From assembly GCA_012517285.1 (NCBI GenBank), contig JAAYVG010000039.1:1-36664 (forward strand): 36,664 nt of DNA, given 5' to 3'. Made by a program: the position numbers and the translations under genes. Below are positions 14,296 through 22,277 of the stretch, in pieces. The notes under the pieces were generated by a model, which saw nothing but the letters and a program-made list of their open reading frames with translations, was not told where the DNA came from and ran no database searches. This stretch comes from Elusimicrobiota bacterium. GTDB lineage: Bacteria > Elusimicrobiota > Elusimicrobia > Elusimicrobiales > UBA9959. Every line of letters begins with the position of its first letter. The first letter of the stretch is position 1.

Positions 14296-14340
14296 TTTCC
14301 CACGATCCCGAACCGTGATACGGTTCGGGATCGTGGGAAA
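14296..14340. repeat. Palindrome B (21-bp perfect arms)
   Basis: Arms 14296-14316 and 14320-14340 are perfectly complementary around the 3-nt loop GAT. The core ACGATCCCGAACCGT is identical to that of palindrome A at 7053-7089. A second small hairpin, TGTAATC-GAT-GATTACA (14343-14359), follows immediately. It lies in the spacer between the R-M system and rpmH. Confidence 0.85.
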
Positions 14341-14378
14341 AATGTAATCGATGATTACATCCTGATGATTTTTCTTCC

Positions 14379-14410
14379 TAAATAACGAAATAACCAAACA
14401 ACTAAATAAC
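14379..14410. repeat. NAAAYAAC octamer tandem (4 units)
   Basis: Four exact-spacing octamers: TAAATAAC, GAAATAAC, CAAACAAC, TAAATAAC. Units of the same consensus occur at 7279-7294, 7424-7439, 22184-22216 and, on the other strand, 34805-34820 and 34846-34853, always between genes. Confidence 0.75.
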
Positions 14411-14473
14411 TATTCCTTGAGTCATGAGATCTTGCTCACGCGACGCGTGTCGTGTTAAATTTTAGTAATTTTA

Positions 14474-14482
14474 TGTTATAAT
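14474..14482 (+). promoter_or_regulatory. Extended -10 promoter of rpmH (near-leaderless)
   Basis: TGTTATAAT (TGn + TATAAT) ends 9 nt before the rpmH ATG, the same geometry as nadE. TTAAAT at 14455-14460 (16 bp upstream) is the best but poor -35. No SD is present. It probably drives the whole rpmH-rnpA-yidD-yidC-jag-mnmE cluster. Confidence 0.6.
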
Positions 14483-14491
14483 ATACTTATT

Positions 14492-14629
14492 ATGCTACCT
14501 ACATATAGACCAAATGTTAGAAGAAGGAAAAAGAGAATTGGTTTTAGAGCCAGAATGCAAACTAAGGGTGGAAGAAAGGTTCTTTCTGCTAGAAGAAGAA
14601 AAGGAAGAGAGAGTCTTATTCCAGAATAA
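14492..14629 (+). CDS. rpmH: 50S ribosomal protein bL34
   Basis: A 45-aa, very basic protein with the canonical L34 order: [11 protein letters not shown], then [15 protein letters not shown], then [10 protein letters not shown]. It matches bL34 along its full length. There is no SD; an extended -10 sits 9 nt upstream, implying a leaderless mRNA. The TAA stop is immediately followed by the GTG start of rnpA (TAAGTG). Confidence 0.97.
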   Translation: MLPTYRPNVRRRKKRIGFRARMQTKGGRKVLSARRRKGRESLIPE

Positions 14630-15004
14630 GTGAGCAGTTTGAAATTCTCATACTTAAGGCTTAAAAACTCCAAGAGTTTTTCCTTTGTAATGAAAAAAGG
14701 AAGGAGGCTTGTCTCTCCTAACTTTTTTGTTTATCTTTTAGATCTTTCATATTTGAACAATTATGATGGAGATATGAAATTCAAGCTTGCTATAACAGTG
14801 AGCAGAAGATGCGGTAGTGCTGTAAAAAGAAATAGGATAAAGAGATTGATAAGAGAATTTTTTAGATTGAACCAGAGAAGAATAAATAATAATCTCTGGT
14901 TTGTTATAAGAATAAAAGATAATTGTAATATTATGGAATATCGGGATATCTCTGATGAATTTGAAAAACTTTTCGCTAAGGCAAATATATTTAGGCTTGA
15001 TTGA
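14630..15004 (+). CDS. rnpA: Ribonuclease P protein component
   Basis: The 124-aa basic protein supports the RNase P RNA in 5' maturation of tRNAs. The signature KLAITVSRRCGSAVKRNRIKRLIRE (near 51-75), containing the RNR motif, is diagnostic. The chosen GTG start abuts the rpmH stop. TTG at 14639 is an alternative and gives a protein 3 residues shorter; neither has a clear SD, so coupling to rpmH translation is likely. The 3' end overlaps the likely yidD start by ~50 bp. Confidence 0.93.
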   Translation: MSSLKFSYLRLKNSKSFSFVMKKGRRLVSPNFFVYLLDLSYLNNYDGDMKFKLAITVSRRCGSAVKRNRIKRLIREFFRLNQRRINNNLWFVIRIKDNCNIMEYRDISDEFEKLFAKANIFRLD

Positions 15005-15269
15005 TTTTATGTGGCTTTCGTGGAAAACCGTAAGGCCAATATTTGGATATACGAGTTGTAAGTATTATCCAAGCTGCTCTGAGTATTCAAGACAAGCTTT
15101 TAAATTATACAATCCAATTAAGGCATTGCTTCTATCAACATATAGAATTATAAGGTGCAATCCATTTTCAAATGGTGGATATGATCCTGTTACAAAAAAT
15201 CCTGATTTTAGCTGGATTTATAATAACAGGGTGATCAGGAGATCTTTAAGGTGTAAGAAGGAGGAATAA
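14955..15269 (+). CDS. yidD: Membrane protein insertion efficiency factor YidD
   Basis: The 104-aa protein has the YidD signature CKYYPSCSEYSRQAF followed by RIIRCNPFSNGGYDPV; it is a small amphipathic inner-membrane-associated protein that assists YidC. The N-terminal amphipathic helix IYLGLIDFMWLSWKTVRPIFG fits best if translation begins at ATG 14955, inside rnpA. ATG at 15009, just after the rnpA stop, is an alternative that would shorten the helix. The stop TAA overlaps the yidC start (TAATG). Confidence 0.88.
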   Translation: MNLKNFSLRQIYLGLIDFMWLSWKTVRPIFGYTSCKYYPSCSEYSRQAFKLYNPIKALLLSTYRIIRCNPFSNGGYDPVTKNPDFSWIYNNRVIRRSLRCKKEE

Positions 15270-16831
15270 TGCAAAAAAATTTAATAGTAGCCCTCGTTTT
15301 GTCAGCAGTTATATATCTGATATGGTTTACCTATGTGGTGCCACCTCAGAAACCTCAGTTGCAAAATCATGAGCAAGTCCAGTCCCAGACTGTTTCATCA
15401 GACTCAAAGTCTGATAAAAAGGGATCAGCATTTGAAGCAAAGAAGGTTGAGATATCTGATTCAAATTACAAGGAAACAGAAAAAAAGATTGTTCAGAAAG
15501 ATGCTTTGTTTGAACTGAAAAATGAAAAAGCAAGATATGTTTTTAACTCAGACCTTTCACTTAACTCACTTTACTATCAAAGCCCTGTTGAAACGGTAGA
15601 TTTAATAATTGATAAAAATTATCCATTTTTATCTGTTCTTTCCGGCTTGAATTATAAAAAGATATCAGAGGATACAAATTCTATAACAGTTCTTGCAAAA
15701 AAAGACATAGAGATAGTAAAAAATATTGTCATATCTAAGAATAATGATATGAACACTCTCTTCTTAGAGTTTAAAAATAACACTAAAAATCAGTATGTTA
15801 TTCCGCCACTTGAGCTTTCGATAGGACCTGGTCTTAATACTGTTAAGAGTGAGGAAAAAGAGAACACAAAGCTTGTAAGGGCTATATATTCATACCAAAA
15901 AGAAGGAAGGAAAAATCCAGTAATAGAAAAATTAAGCGGCAATTATAACAGGAATGATTGGCTCTGGGCAGCTATGGATAACAGATACTTTCTCTTTGCT
16001 GTTATGAATGATGGTATGTTTGATAGCATTAAATATTTTGATGAAGATGTTGATGGCCATAACTTTCCAAGGATAAGTCTTGTAACAAAGGAAATAGCTG
16101 TTCCACCTATGAGTACAAAGAAAATTGGTATAAAGTTTTATTCAGGACCCAAGGATTACTCGCTTTTAAAAAGTTTTGGCAATGGTTTACAACTTAGTGT
16201 TGACTTTGGTTTTTTTGCTCCACTTGCAAAGTTGTTTGATTCAGTTTTGAAGTATTTTTATAAGTTGGTTCATAATTATGGGGTAGCTATAATACTTTTA
16301 GGGCTTCTTGTCCAAATACTTATGCTTCCTCTTTCGATCAAGTCTTACAAGGCAATGGCAATAATGAAGAAGATGCAACCTGAGATGAAATCAATTCAGG
16401 ATAGGTATAAAAAAGATCCTCAGAGAATGAATATGGAGCTGATGCAGCTTTATAAAAGATATGGAGCCAATCCATTTTCTGGATGCTGGCCTATGCTTAT
16501 TCAGATACCGATATTCTTTGCTCTTTTCACAACACTCAGAAACTCATGGAACCTTCATGGTGCAAAATTTGTGTTCTGGATAAAGGATCTATCAGCAAAG
16601 GATCCTTATTATATACTGCCATTACTTATGGGTGCACTTATGTTTTTGCAGAATTACACAACTCCACAGGCAACTACTGATAAGACTCAGGCTGCGATGA
16701 TGAAGTGGATGCCCGTGATTTTTACGTTTATGTTTTTAGCTTTTCCAAGCGGACTTGTTATATATTGGATAGTGAACAGTTTGTTTGCCATAGTACAGAA
16801 CTATTACCTGAGAAAAACTCAAAAGATTTGA
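15269..16831 (+). CDS. yidC: Membrane protein insertase YidC
   Basis: The 520-aa protein inserts and folds inner-membrane proteins. Layout: N-terminal TM (about 5-25), a Gln/Ser/Lys-rich linker, a periplasmic beta domain (to about 310), then the conserved five-TM-type insertase core with LVQILMLPLSIKSYKAM, the charged cytoplasmic hairpin (MQPEMKSIQDRYKKDPQRMN), GANPFSGCWPMLIQIPIFFA and the C-terminal FPSGLVIYWIVNSLF. The large periplasmic domain is the Gram-negative form. SD AAGGAGG lies 5 nt upstream of ATG. It sits in the rpmH-rnpA-yidD-yidC-jag order seen in most bacteria. Confidence 0.97.
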   Translation: MQKNLIVALVLSAVIYLIWFTYVVPPQKPQLQNHEQVQSQTVSSDSKSDKKGSAFEAKKVEISDSNYKETEKKIVQKDALFELKNEKARYVFNSDLSLNSLYYQSPVETVDLIIDKNYPFLSVLSGLNYKKISEDTNSITVLAKKDIEIVKNIVISKNNDMNTLFLEFKNNTKNQYVIPPLELSIGPGLNTVKSEEKENTKLVRAIYSYQKEGRKNPVIEKLSGNYNRNDWLWAAMDNRYFLFAVMNDGMFDSIKYFDEDVDGHNFPRISLVTKEIAVPPMSTKKIGIKFYSGPKDYSLLKSFGNGLQLSVDFGFFAPLAKLFDSVLKYFYKLVHNYGVAIILLGLLVQILMLPLSIKSYKAMAIMKKMQPEMKSIQDRYKKDPQRMNMELMQLYKRYGANPFSGCWPMLIQIPIFFALFTTLRNSWNLHGAKFVFWIKDLSAKDPYYILPLLMGALMFLQNYTTPQATTDKTQAAMMKWMPVIFTFMFLAFPSGLVIYWIVNSLFAIVQNYYLRKTQKI

Positions 16832-16840
16832 AGGGAGGAT

Positions 16841-17650
16841 ATGATGAAAGAAATAAGGGCTGAAGGGAAAACTATAAAAGATGCTATTGAAAATGGTCTT
16901 AAAGAGCTGAATCTTACAAGGGAACAGGTTGATGTGGAGGTTGTAAGAGAGGAAAAAAAGGGATTGTTTGGAATAGGCGCTCATAATGCCTGTGTTGTTC
17001 TAAGGGAAAAGATATGGGGTGATGAAAGCAAAAAAGAAAATAAGGCAGAGGAGAAACAGATAAAGCTTGAGATATCCAGTTCTGGTTTTAAACCAACGGG
17101 TAATATTCTTGAGGATACAAAAAAACTTCTCACTGATATCCTTGCATTCTCAAAGATTGATTTTAGGATAATAAGTTCAAGTTATAATGAGGCTGAAAAA
17201 ACTGTTTATATCAATATTGAGACGAGGGATGCAGGTTTGTTGCTTTACGATGGTGCAAGAGGTCTTCTTTCTTTGCAGCAGTTTATAAGTATTGTTTTAA
17301 ACAAAGATGATAATAATAAAAAAATAGTTTTTAGGCTTGATACTGAGGATTTTTGGGCTAAAACAGAGAACAGGATCAAAAGAGATATAGAGCATGCAAT
17401 AGAGGTTATAAAGAGAACTAAAAAATCTTATGGAATGAAGCCAATGCACTCATCATTTAGAAAGATAATCCATGATATGGTTAAAAATGATTATCCAGAA
17501 TACACAACATTTTCTACCGGTCATGGAAAGTTTAGAAAGGTTATAATAAAGCCAAATTTTAGAAGATATGGGAAGTCAAGGCAGAGTTTAGTTGATAAAA
17601 AAGAAGATATAAAAGAGGAGAAGGTAGAAAGCAAAGAAGAAAATGTATAA
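16841..17650 (+). CDS. jag: Jag/KhpB (EloR) RNA-binding protein
   Basis: The 269-aa protein has three recognisable parts: the Jag_N domain (1 to ~55; KTIKDAIENGLKELNL, then EEKKGLFGIGAHNA), a KH-like domain (about 85-165) with the degenerate loop DGARGLLSLQQFISIVLNK, and a C-terminal R3H domain (about 170-235) with KSYGMKPMHSSFRKIIHD. In other bacteria it binds RNA and links to cell elongation and envelope synthesis. The C-terminal 35 residues are Lys/Glu-rich and probably disordered. SD GGGAGG precedes ATGATG. It overlaps mnmE by 8 bp. Confidence 0.93.
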   Translation: MMKEIRAEGKTIKDAIENGLKELNLTREQVDVEVVREEKKGLFGIGAHNACVVLREKIWGDESKKENKAEEKQIKLEISSSGFKPTGNILEDTKKLLTDILAFSKIDFRIISSSYNEAEKTVYINIETRDAGLLLYDGARGLLSLQQFISIVLNKDDNNKKIVFRLDTEDFWAKTENRIKRDIEHAIEVIKRTKKSYGMKPMHSSFRKIIHDMVKNDYPEYTTFSTGHGKFRKVIIKPNFRRYGKSRQSLVDKKEDIKEEKVESKEENV

Positions 17651-19007
17651 TGTTGATGATACAATAGTATCTTTGGCGAGTGGGCCTCTCGGGGCTATTG
17701 GAATAATAAGGTTAAGTGGGGGTGAGTCTTTTCAAATTTCAAAAAAAATATTAAAACCGACCTATGCTTTTGAAAAACCTGTTTCAAACAGGGCATATCT
17801 TTTAAAAATAGTTGATGAAAATGGTAAGCTTCTCGACAGGGCAATGGTTATAACATACATATCTCCCAAAAGTTATACGGGAGAGGATATGGTAGAAATA
17901 TTTTGCCATAACTCGCCATATATCGTAAAAAAAGCTTTAAAACTTTTTATAAACAGCGGGGCAAGGCAGGCAAGGGAGGGGGAGTTTTCATTCAGAGCAT
18001 TTATAAACGGCAAGATGGACCTTTCTCAGGCAGAGGCTGTAAACGAGCTTATAAGTTCAGAAACAGAAAGGGAACACAGCATAGCTATAAATCATATTGA
18101 AGGGAAGCTCAGTGTTAAAATAAATGATATAAAGCAGAGCATAATAGATTTGATTGCCGAGATAGAGGTCAGGCTTGATGATACATACGAGGAGATGGAT
18201 GATATAAATGCTGATAAGCTATTCTTAGCAACAGAAGATATAAGGAATAGAATAAAGAAACTATCTGATAGCTTCTCAAAAGCAAACTTTGTAAAGAATG
18301 GAATAAAGGTTGCAATAGTTGGAACACCAAACAGTGGTAAGTCATCACTTTTAAATTCAATAATAGGCTATGAAAGAGCTATAACATCTGATATACCTGG
18401 GACTACAAGAGATACTGTGGAAGAAAAAGCTCATATAAATGGATTTAAAACTCTTTTAATAGATACAGCAGGAATAAGAGAACACTCGGCAGATGATATA
18501 GAAAAGGAAGGGATGAGAAGAACAGTAAAAGCTATAAGGGAAGCGGATGTGGTTATATACTTAAGCGATATAAGTGCTTGCGATAACAACGATGAGAAAA
18601 TTGCTATCAAAATTATAGAGGACAACATAAAGCCTGATGCTAAACTGATAAAGGTTTTTTCTAAATCTGATCTTAAAAGGAAAAAGGAAAAAGACGAGAA
18701 TTACATTGAAGTTTCAGCAAAAACAGGCGATAATATCCAGATGCTTATGGATGAGATAACAAAAGGCTATGAAAAGGGAATTGACACTGCTTATGATGAG
18801 ATAATAACCTCAGAACGACATTATCGCGCACTTTCTATTGCACTTAATGATATTAATATGTCGCTTCAAAAAATAAAGAATAAGGAATACGAGCTCGTTG
18901 TTGAACATCTGAGATCTGCTCTCGCTGATATGGAGGATATACTCGGTAAGACAACCTCTGATGATGTGCTTGAAAGTATATTCAAAAACTTTTGTGTTGG
19001 AAAATAA
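17643..19007 (+). CDS. mnmE: tRNA modification GTPase MnmE
   Basis: The 454-aa protein works with MnmG to install the cmnm5 group on wobble uridine 34. The N-terminal TrmE domain shows DTIVSLASGPLGAIGIIRLSG and SYTGEDMVEIFCHN. The helical domain holds a G domain with G1 GTPNSGKS, G2/switch GTTRDT and G3 DTAG. The protein ends in FCVGK, the C-terminal Cys motif needed for modification. The G4 motif is SKSD (in VFSKSDLK) rather than NKxD, a variant that could alter guanine recognition. It overlaps jag by 8 bp. Confidence 0.96.
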   Translation: MYNVDDTIVSLASGPLGAIGIIRLSGGESFQISKKILKPTYAFEKPVSNRAYLLKIVDENGKLLDRAMVITYISPKSYTGEDMVEIFCHNSPYIVKKALKLFINSGARQAREGEFSFRAFINGKMDLSQAEAVNELISSETEREHSIAINHIEGKLSVKINDIKQSIIDLIAEIEVRLDDTYEEMDDINADKLFLATEDIRNRIKKLSDSFSKANFVKNGIKVAIVGTPNSGKSSLLNSIIGYERAITSDIPGTTRDTVEEKAHINGFKTLLIDTAGIREHSADDIEKEGMRRTVKAIREADVVIYLSDISACDNNDEKIAIKIIEDNIKPDAKLIKVFSKSDLKRKKEKDENYIEVSAKTGDNIQMLMDEITKGYEKGIDTAYDEIITSERHYRALSIALNDINMSLQKIKNKEYELVVEHLRSALADMEDILGKTTSDDVLESIFKNFCVGK

Positions 19008-19019
19008 GAGGATAATAAA

Positions 19020-19757
19020 ATGGAATTTCTAAAAAATATACAAATGTTTTTTAAAAAAACTGAAACATATATAAAAGATATAAATAAATTGAAGTGGAGC
19101 TATTTCATAACACTAATATTTTTATTTCTTGCTGTTAAAACAGGTTTTAACGTCATATCCTCACATGACTTTCCACCTGAACTTAGCTTTGATAAGACAG
19201 GTATAATAAACCCGACTGTGATTGAATACCTTGTATCATCTGCTCTTTCATTGTTAATAAATTTTTTGATATTTATACCTGCATTTATCTTTAATATAAA
19301 AACAGGAGAAAGAATGTTAAAATTTTTTCTTTTTAATCTATTTATTCTAATAATATTTTTAATTCCATTTCTTTTGAAAATCCCTTCGCTGTCCATTGCT
19401 TTTGCATTTCTTTTGTTATTGTCTACTGTTATGATAATATATAAAAACAGTGAGGAATATTTATTTTTACTTAAAGCCATGCTCTCTCTCTCCATTATAT
19501 CTATAATATCAGTGCCATTTATATTTTTAGCAGAACAGGCTAAAAGCGAGTCATTCTATACACTTCTAAACATTTTCTTTGCAGTGATATATATATGTTT
19601 TTATATAAAGATAATAAAGATTAAATATGACCTTTCAATAAACAGGATTCTTTTATACTCTATATCATCAGCTATCTTTTCTTTTCTCTTTGGATTTATT
19701 TTGTACAAGTCGATGATATTCAATAGCAATATAATGAAGCTTATGCTTTATCAATAA
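19020..19757 (+). CDS. Unrecognised polytopic membrane protein
   Basis: This 245-aa protein has an N-terminal cytosolic stretch rich in Lys followed by about six hydrophobic segments (roughly 27-45, 70-95, 100-120, 124-143, 155-172, 175-197, with a last one near 208-230). Overall architecture recalls Yip1-like proteins, but no signature motif confirms that. It begins 12 bp after mnmE with SD GAGGAT and ends 5 bp before mnmG, so it is embedded in the operon between two partner genes of one tRNA-modification complex. Function is unknown. Confidence 0.75.
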   Translation: MEFLKNIQMFFKKTETYIKDINKLKWSYFITLIFLFLAVKTGFNVISSHDFPPELSFDKTGIINPTVIEYLVSSALSLLINFLIFIPAFIFNIKTGERMLKFFLFNLFILIIFLIPFLLKIPSLSIAFAFLLLLSTVMIIYKNSEEYLFLLKAMLSLSIISIISVPFIFLAEQAKSESFYTLLNIFFAVIYICFYIKIIKIKYDLSINRILLYSISSAIFSFLFGFILYKSMIFNSNIMKLMLYQ

Positions 19758-19762
19758 AACAT

Positions 19763-21553
19763 ATGTCATATTTTATATACCCCGAATATTTTGATGTGAT
19801 AGTTGTTGGTGCAGGTCATGCTGGAATAGAGGCTGCTCTAATATCAGCAAGAATGGCTGCCAAGACATTGCTTATTACACAGAACCTCGATACCATAGGC
19901 CAGATGAGTTGTAACCCATCAATAGGTGGAACAGGAAAGGGACAGATTGTTAAAGAGATAGATGCATTAGGCGGCTATATGGGGATAAATGCTGATAACT
20001 CATCAATAAATTACCATACCTTGAACACATCAAGGGGACCAGCAGTTCACGCCCCGAGGGCACAGTGTGATAAAAAACTTTATCATATGCTTGCCAAACA
20101 GCATATAGAAAAAGCTCGAAACCTTTTTCTTATGCAGGATGAAGTAGCTTCGCTTTATTTAAAAGGTTCAAAGCTTTGTGGAATAATAACTCGAAGGAAT
20201 ACAGTTTATCAATCAAAGACTGTTATTCTAACAACAGGAACATTTTTAAATGGTGTCGTATATGTTGGTGAGTTTTCATCAAAGGGTGGTCGTTACAATG
20301 ACCCACCATCCACTATGCTTTCAGGGGAACTAAAAAAATCTGGCTTTAATATATTAAGGCTTAAAACTGGTACTCCTATGAGGCTTAACAAAAGAGGAAT
20401 AAGATTTGATCTTTGTACAGAACAGAAATCTGACGCTCCTGCAAAGCCATTTTCAATATTCACTGATGAGAATGAATTAAATAGAAAAAAATTTATGCCA
20501 TGCTGGATAACAAGAACCAATGAAAAAACATTTGAGATAATAAGCAAAAATTTAAACAGGAGTGCACTCTATTCTGGAAGAATAAAATCCATAGGGCCGA
20601 GATACTGTCCATCTATTGAGGATAAGATATTCAAGTTTCCTCATCATCCAAGCCATCATATATTTTTAGAGCCTGAGGGATTTAAAACAAATGAGTACTA
20701 TGTAAACGGGCTTTCAACCAGCCTGAGCGAGGATGTTCAAAGGGAGATAATAAAATCGATTCCTGCTCTTGAAAATTCAAGCATTATAAGACCGGGCTAT
20801 GCAATAGAGTATGATCTGATTGATCCAAAAGATTTAAACTTTAATCTTGAATCAAAGATAATGGAAAACCTCTTTACAGCAGGTCAGATAAATGGGACAA
20901 CAGGATACGAGGAGGCAGCGGCACAAGGGCTTATGGCTGGGATAAATGCAGTTCTTAAGATAAGAGGAAAGGAGCCATTTATCATTAGAAGAGATGAGGG
21001 ATATATAGGTGTTATGATAGAAGATTTAATAACCCGTGGTGTGGATGAACCATACCGAATGTTTACATCAAGGGCAGAGTATAGAATTTTTTTAAGGCAG
21101 GATAATGCAGACCTTAGACTGAGTGATTATGCATTTAAACTTGGTATATTTGATATGAGTCTAAAGGAAAGATTTGAAAGATATAAAGAAACTTATAATA
21201 ATTTTTTGAGTGGAGTTAACAGCCAAAAATTTAATGAGGATGAAATGTTGCCATGGAAAGTAGAGAATGCAAGAATTGCGGCAGAGAATCAAAAACTTTA
21301 CTCAGTATATATAGAAAGATATAAAAATGAAATTGAAAAGATGAAAAAATTTGAAAGCATAAGAATACCTAAAAACTTTGATTATAATGATATAAATGAG
21401 CTTTCAATAGAGACGAGACAAAAACTTTCAAAGATAAGGCCGGAGAACCTATCCGAGGCATATCATATACCGGGTATTACTGTTGCTGATGTTCAGCTTG
21501 TATGGGTTTTGATTGAGAAAATGAGATATGAAAGAAATAGAAGAAGTAATTAG
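19763..21553 (+). CDS. mnmG: tRNA uridine 5-carboxymethylaminomethyl modification enzyme MnmG
   Basis: The 596-aa FAD-dependent partner of MnmE has the Rossmann dinucleotide-binding GAGHAGIEAAL (about 16-26), the GidA signature GGTGKGQIVKEIDALGG, GPAVHAPRAQCDK, TTGTFLNG, and the second signature GQINGTTGYEEAAAQGL. The C-terminus, with the IPGIT helical domain, contacts MnmE and tRNA. It is slightly shorter than the ~620-630 aa common in the family, mostly by loss between domains. There is no clear SD; the gene follows the upstream membrane protein by 5 bp, so translational coupling is likely. It overlaps rsmG by 26 bp. Confidence 0.96.
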   Translation: MSYFIYPEYFDVIVVGAGHAGIEAALISARMAAKTLLITQNLDTIGQMSCNPSIGGTGKGQIVKEIDALGGYMGINADNSSINYHTLNTSRGPAVHAPRAQCDKKLYHMLAKQHIEKARNLFLMQDEVASLYLKGSKLCGIITRRNTVYQSKTVILTTGTFLNGVVYVGEFSSKGGRYNDPPSTMLSGELKKSGFNILRLKTGTPMRLNKRGIRFDLCTEQKSDAPAKPFSIFTDENELNRKKFMPCWITRTNEKTFEIISKNLNRSALYSGRIKSIGPRYCPSIEDKIFKFPHHPSHHIFLEPEGFKTNEYYVNGLSTSLSEDVQREIIKSIPALENSSIIRPGYAIEYDLIDPKDLNFNLESKIMENLFTAGQINGTTGYEEAAAQGLMAGINAVLKIRGKEPFIIRRDEGYIGVMIEDLITRGVDEPYRMFTSRAEYRIFLRQDNADLRLSDYAFKLGIFDMSLKERFERYKETYNNFLSGVNSQKFNEDEMLPWKVENARIAAENQKLYSVYIERYKNEIEKMKKFESIRIPKNFDYNDINELSIETRQKLSKIRPENLSEAYHIPGITVADVQLVWVLIEKMRYERNRRSN

Positions 21554-22136
21554 AGAATATGACATCGAGATATCGCCTTCTAAGATTAATTCTCTTGAAA
21601 TATTTTTAAAGGAATTATCTGATAAGAACAGAAGGATAAATCTTATATCAAAAAATGATGAGACAAAGCTTTTAAAAAGGCATCTCATTGACTCACTTCT
21701 GATTATGAGGACAGGATTTATATCAGATGATATAAAAAAAATCATTGATATAGGAAGCGGTGGTGGGTTTCCTGGTGTGGTTATGGCTGTGGTATACAGC
21801 AATATAAAAATAACACTTGCTGAAAAAATAAGGAAAAAAGCCCTTTTTTTGCTATGGATAAAGCAGATATTAAAACTTGATAACCTTGATGTTCTTAACA
21901 GAGAAATAACACGAAAGGAAGTTGAAGAATATGATGCTGTTACCCAGAGGGCAAGTGGAAAAATAGATGAGATTTATCCTCTTGCCATGAATCTTTTGTG
22001 CAGTGGTGGCAGCTTTATCTCATGGATGTCTCCTGATGATATCTCAAAATTTTTTAAAGCAAAACCTGATGCGGAATACAGATATCTACTTGATGATAAA
22101 AAAGAGCGGAGCATATCACTTTTCTATAAAAAATAG
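21528..22136 (+). CDS. rsmG: 16S rRNA m7G527 methyltransferase RsmG
   Basis: The 202-aa SAM-dependent enzyme methylates N7 of G527 in 16S rRNA. Seen: the N-terminal helix with NRRINLISKND, RHLIDSLL, the SAM loop DIGSGGGFPG, LAEKIRKKALFL and the late motif RASG. The mnmG-rsmG pair is classic near oriC. It overlaps the 3' end of mnmG by 26 bp with SD-like sequence inside mnmG. No obvious terminator follows. Confidence 0.94.
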   Translation: MKEIEEVIREYDIEISPSKINSLEIFLKELSDKNRRINLISKNDETKLLKRHLIDSLLIMRTGFISDDIKKIIDIGSGGGFPGVVMAVVYSNIKITLAEKIRKKALFLLWIKQILKLDNLDVLNREITRKEVEEYDAVTQRASGKIDEIYPLAMNLLCSGGSFISWMSPDDISKFFKAKPDAEYRYLLDDKKERSISLFYKK

Positions 22137-22183
22137 TATATTAGGGTTCACTCCCCTACGAGGGTAGTTCTGGTTTTTCTTAC

Positions 22184-22216
22184 TAAATAACTAAACAACC
22201 AAAACAACCAGATAAC
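22184..22216. repeat. NAAAYAAC octamer string
   Basis: TAAATAAC, TAAACAAC, CAAAACAAC (9 nt) and CAGATAAC follow one another in the 141-bp spacer between rsmG and the metalloprotease gene. Same family as 14379-14410. Confidence 0.65.
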
Positions 22217-22277
22217 TTTTTCGAAATGACCCTATTAAATGTTAAAATATTAATTATATAGAGTAGTAAATAAGATT

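Noticed and set aside
14206-14491. Possible replication origin in the spacer before rpmH
   Set aside because: rpmH-rnpA-yidC-mnmEG-rsmG is often near oriC, but only one DnaA-box-like site (TTATCCATA at 14266-14274) is visible, there is no cluster of TTATCCACA boxes, and dnaA/dnaN are absent. The spacer is explained by the palindrome and octamer repeats.
14476-14673. Minus-strand open frame over rpmH
   Set aside because: It is the antisense shadow of rpmH and the start of rnpA, which are both certain genes.
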